DNA of 6,790 bases. Origin: ChocPot-Mid sp964511865. GTDB lineage: Bacteria; Bacteroidota; Ignavibacteria; Kapaibacteriales; UBA2268. The notes beneath the pieces were generated by a model, which saw only the letters and a program-made list of their open reading frames with translations, was not told the DNA's origin and made no database searches. Position 1 is the stretch's first letter. Each line of letters starts with the position of its first letter. Shown here in pieces: positions 5,786 through 6,790 of the stretch. Made by a program: the position numbers and the translations under genes. The stretch is taken from contig CAZEHW010000197.1 in assembly GCA_964511865.1 (NCBI GenBank), positions 1 to 6,790 of the forward strand, in the 5' to 3' direction.

Positions 5786-5814
5786 GAATGAAGAATTTCA
5801 CGCAAATGCGCCAA

Positions 5815-5864
5815 GGGGCAAAGCCCGCAAAGGCAAGCCCCGTCCGACACTTCCCGAAACGGGG
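5815..5864. other. Overlapping GC-rich hairpins
   Basis: GGGGC (5815-5819) pairs with GCCCC (5837-5841), with an inner GCC/GGC stem (5823-5825 with 5832-5834). Alternatively CCCCGT (5838-5843) pairs with ACGGGG (5859-5864). The two share the CCCC at 5838-5841 and exclude each other. No T-run follows either, so these are not classical terminators. Confidence 0.45.
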
Positions 5865-6040
5865 ATGGAGGAAAAGTCGGAATCACTGATTGATGCTGAT
5901 TATTGGGTTTTGTGATTTTCACAAAAGTTCATTGTTCTGTAAATTTCTTTTTAGCATTTCATCAAATTATAAAATAAGATTTATTTGTTTACTTCTTAAC
6001 TACTAAAATGGTGTTTACTAAATATGTAAGGTCAACTATT

Positions 6041-6790
6041 ATGAGAAAAATAAGTGTAACGCTCTTATTGGTTTTATTATTTATTACAAACACAACAAAA
6101 ACAATTGCTCAAAAGGATACAGTAACACGAGAGCAGGGTTGGAGTTTGGGAGTATGTTTCAGTGATGTTGTTTTAAACTCTACCGGTTATTTAGATGAAA
6201 TTCCTTTCGTTTCCGGTCCTTTAGAATCATTTCGGGAATCAAATTTTGGATTTAATATTATGTTGAAAGTTCCATTCCTTGAAGATGAAAATATAACTCA
6301 AAAAAGCTACAGCGATTATTTTCTTGAATTGAAAAGAAATACATTTGATTTGTATTTTAAGTTAGGATATCATAATTTGAATTATAATTTTTACAGGAGA
6401 GATAAAGAACTTGTGGGAGGTGATTCCCCACCTGCAACAGAAGCAGAAATTGAAACAAAATTCAACATTTTAAAAGACGTTTTTTATTTCGAATCAGGAT
6501 TAAGTTACAACACAAACTTCAATCTTGAGTTTTTTGGAGGTATTAGATTTGATTATAATTTTAATTCTGCAATTGAGTATCGTGAAACTATAATTAATCC
6601 ACCATTTGTATCATTTATTGACAGCAATTTAATTGACAGTCATTCAAGAACAAGAACATTTGATGTTAGTAATTATCTCACCAATAATAAATATAACATT
6701 AATTTAATAGCCGGTATTAGTTATGAGATATATCCATCGTATCTTTTCAACTTATCAATTTTGCCACAAATATATTTGAGCTATAAAATA
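6041..6790 (+). CDS. Probable outer-membrane beta-barrel protein (C-terminus beyond window)
   Basis: The frame is open from ATG 6041 to the window edge (250 codons, no stop). Residues 1-23 form a signal peptide (MRKISVTLLLVLLFI..., cleavage likely after TIA|QKD). The mature part alternates hydrophobic/aromatic and polar residues in short strands: FDLYFKLGYHNLNYNFY (102-118), LEFFGGIRFDYNF (162-174), INLIAGISYEIYP (220-231), FNLSILPQIYLSY (236-248). These are separated by polar loops, the pattern of an outer-membrane barrel. It is Asn/Tyr/Phe-rich and cysteine-poor. I cannot assign a family. TAAGG lies 9 bases before the start. An in-frame ATG at 6008 would add 11 residues ahead of the signal peptide and has no ribosome-binding site. 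It lies some 520 bases from the TPR gene, so it is unlikely to be co-transcribed with it. Confidence 0.75.
   Translation, partial: MRKISVTLLLVLLFITNTTKTIAQKDTVTREQGWSLGVCFSDVVLNSTGYLDEIPFVSGPLESFRESNFGFNIMLKVPFLEDENITQKSYSDYFLELKRNTFDLYFKLGYHNLNYNFYRRDKELVGGDSPPATEAEIETKFNILKDVFYFESGLSYNTNFNLEFFGGIRFDYNFNSAIEYRETIINPPFVSFIDSNLIDSHSRTRTFDVSNYLTNNKYNINLIAGISYEIYPSYLFNLSILPQIYLSYKI

Larger units (their letters stand above)
5716..5926. repeat. GC-richer element bounded by 10-bp inverted repeats
   Basis: TTTTGTGAAA (5716-5725) and its exact complement TTTCACAAAA (5917-5926) bracket 211 bases that are visibly richer in G+C than the flanks. Inside are GTGAAAC-type heptads, an HPELVEG repeat and strong hairpins (5815-5864). 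The right end is itself an 8-bp palindrome (5908-5915 with 5919-5926). I find no flanking target-site duplication and no transposase, so a non-autonomous MITE-like unit is only one reading; a composite of smaller dispersed repeats is another. Confidence 0.4.
5520..6040. other. Long non-coding intergenic region with a repeat element
   Basis: 521 bases separate the TPR gene from the next plus-strand gene. 5520-5700 is AT-rich with small dyads: CAATTT/AAATTG (5520-5533), TTCGTAA/TTACGAA (5609-5641), and a terminator-like hairpin (5659-5681). 5716-5926 is a GC-richer segment with 7-bp repeats, an HPELVEG copy and nested hairpins, closed by 10-bp inverted repeats. 5927-6040 is again plain AT-rich DNA leading to the next start codon; I see no convincing promoter there. 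A 76-codon minus-strand frame (5922-5692) reads through the repeat but looks non-coding. Confidence 0.8.

Noticed and set aside
5692..5922. 76-codon minus-strand frame starting MKITKPNNQHQ
   Set aside because: It reads through the repeat element. Its Cys/Leu-rich middle and the HPELVEG peptide are marks of translated repeats, and no ribosome-binding site or family resemblance supports it.
6008..6040. Upstream start for the barrel protein
   Set aside because: The ATG at 6008 is in frame but has no ribosome-binding site and would place 11 residues before a good signal peptide. ATG 6041 has TAAGG in front.

Overview
The window is AT-rich, compact chromosomal DNA from a member of the Bacteroidota/Chlorobiota/Ignavibacteriota (FCB) assemblage. 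This assignment is an inference. It rests on a LysA with sequence variants I associate with that group (EPGK, GYICETDT), on Bacteroidota-like promoter boxes (TTG-N19-TAnnTTTG type) between lysA and the TPR gene, and on Lys/Ile-rich signal peptides on small exported proteins. I see no transposase, phage gene, CRISPR array, tRNA or rRNA.

Layout, left to right. (1) 402..1, minus strand: an exported protein of unknown function, cut by the window edge. (2) 403..739: a non-coding stretch packed with short-period repeats. It holds a degenerate 7-bp array, a copy of the dispersed repeat whose reverse translation reads HPELVEG, a terminator-like hairpin, a period-8 stretch, and two fused 7-bp arrays ending at the stop codon of the next gene. 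(3) 740..2203, minus: a POT-family (proton-coupled oligopeptide) transporter. (4) 2204..2384: a divergent regulatory region with a dyad and alternative pairings next to the start of gene 5. (5) 2385..3404, plus: a COMT/BchU-type SAM-dependent O-methyltransferase. (6) A 9-bp hairpin between convergent genes. (7) 3484..4716, minus: diaminopimelate decarboxylase (lysA). (8) A second divergent promoter region. (9) 4884..5519, plus: an exported TPR protein. (10) 5520..6040: a second non-coding stretch with another HPELVEG copy, again set among 7-bp repeats, inside a GC-richer segment of about 210 bp bounded by 10-bp inverted repeats. (11) 6041..6790, plus: the start of a probable outer-membrane beta-barrel protein, cut by the window edge.

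The genes do not form an obvious pathway. LysA makes L-lysine from meso-diaminopimelate. The POT carrier would import di/tripeptides. The methyltransferase has no recognisable partner here. The exported proteins belong to the cell envelope or periplasm. No multi-gene novel system is visible. The most interesting material is in the two long intergenic regions, which share an architecture: one HPELVEG repeat embedded in different heptanucleotide arrays, with secondary structure nearby.
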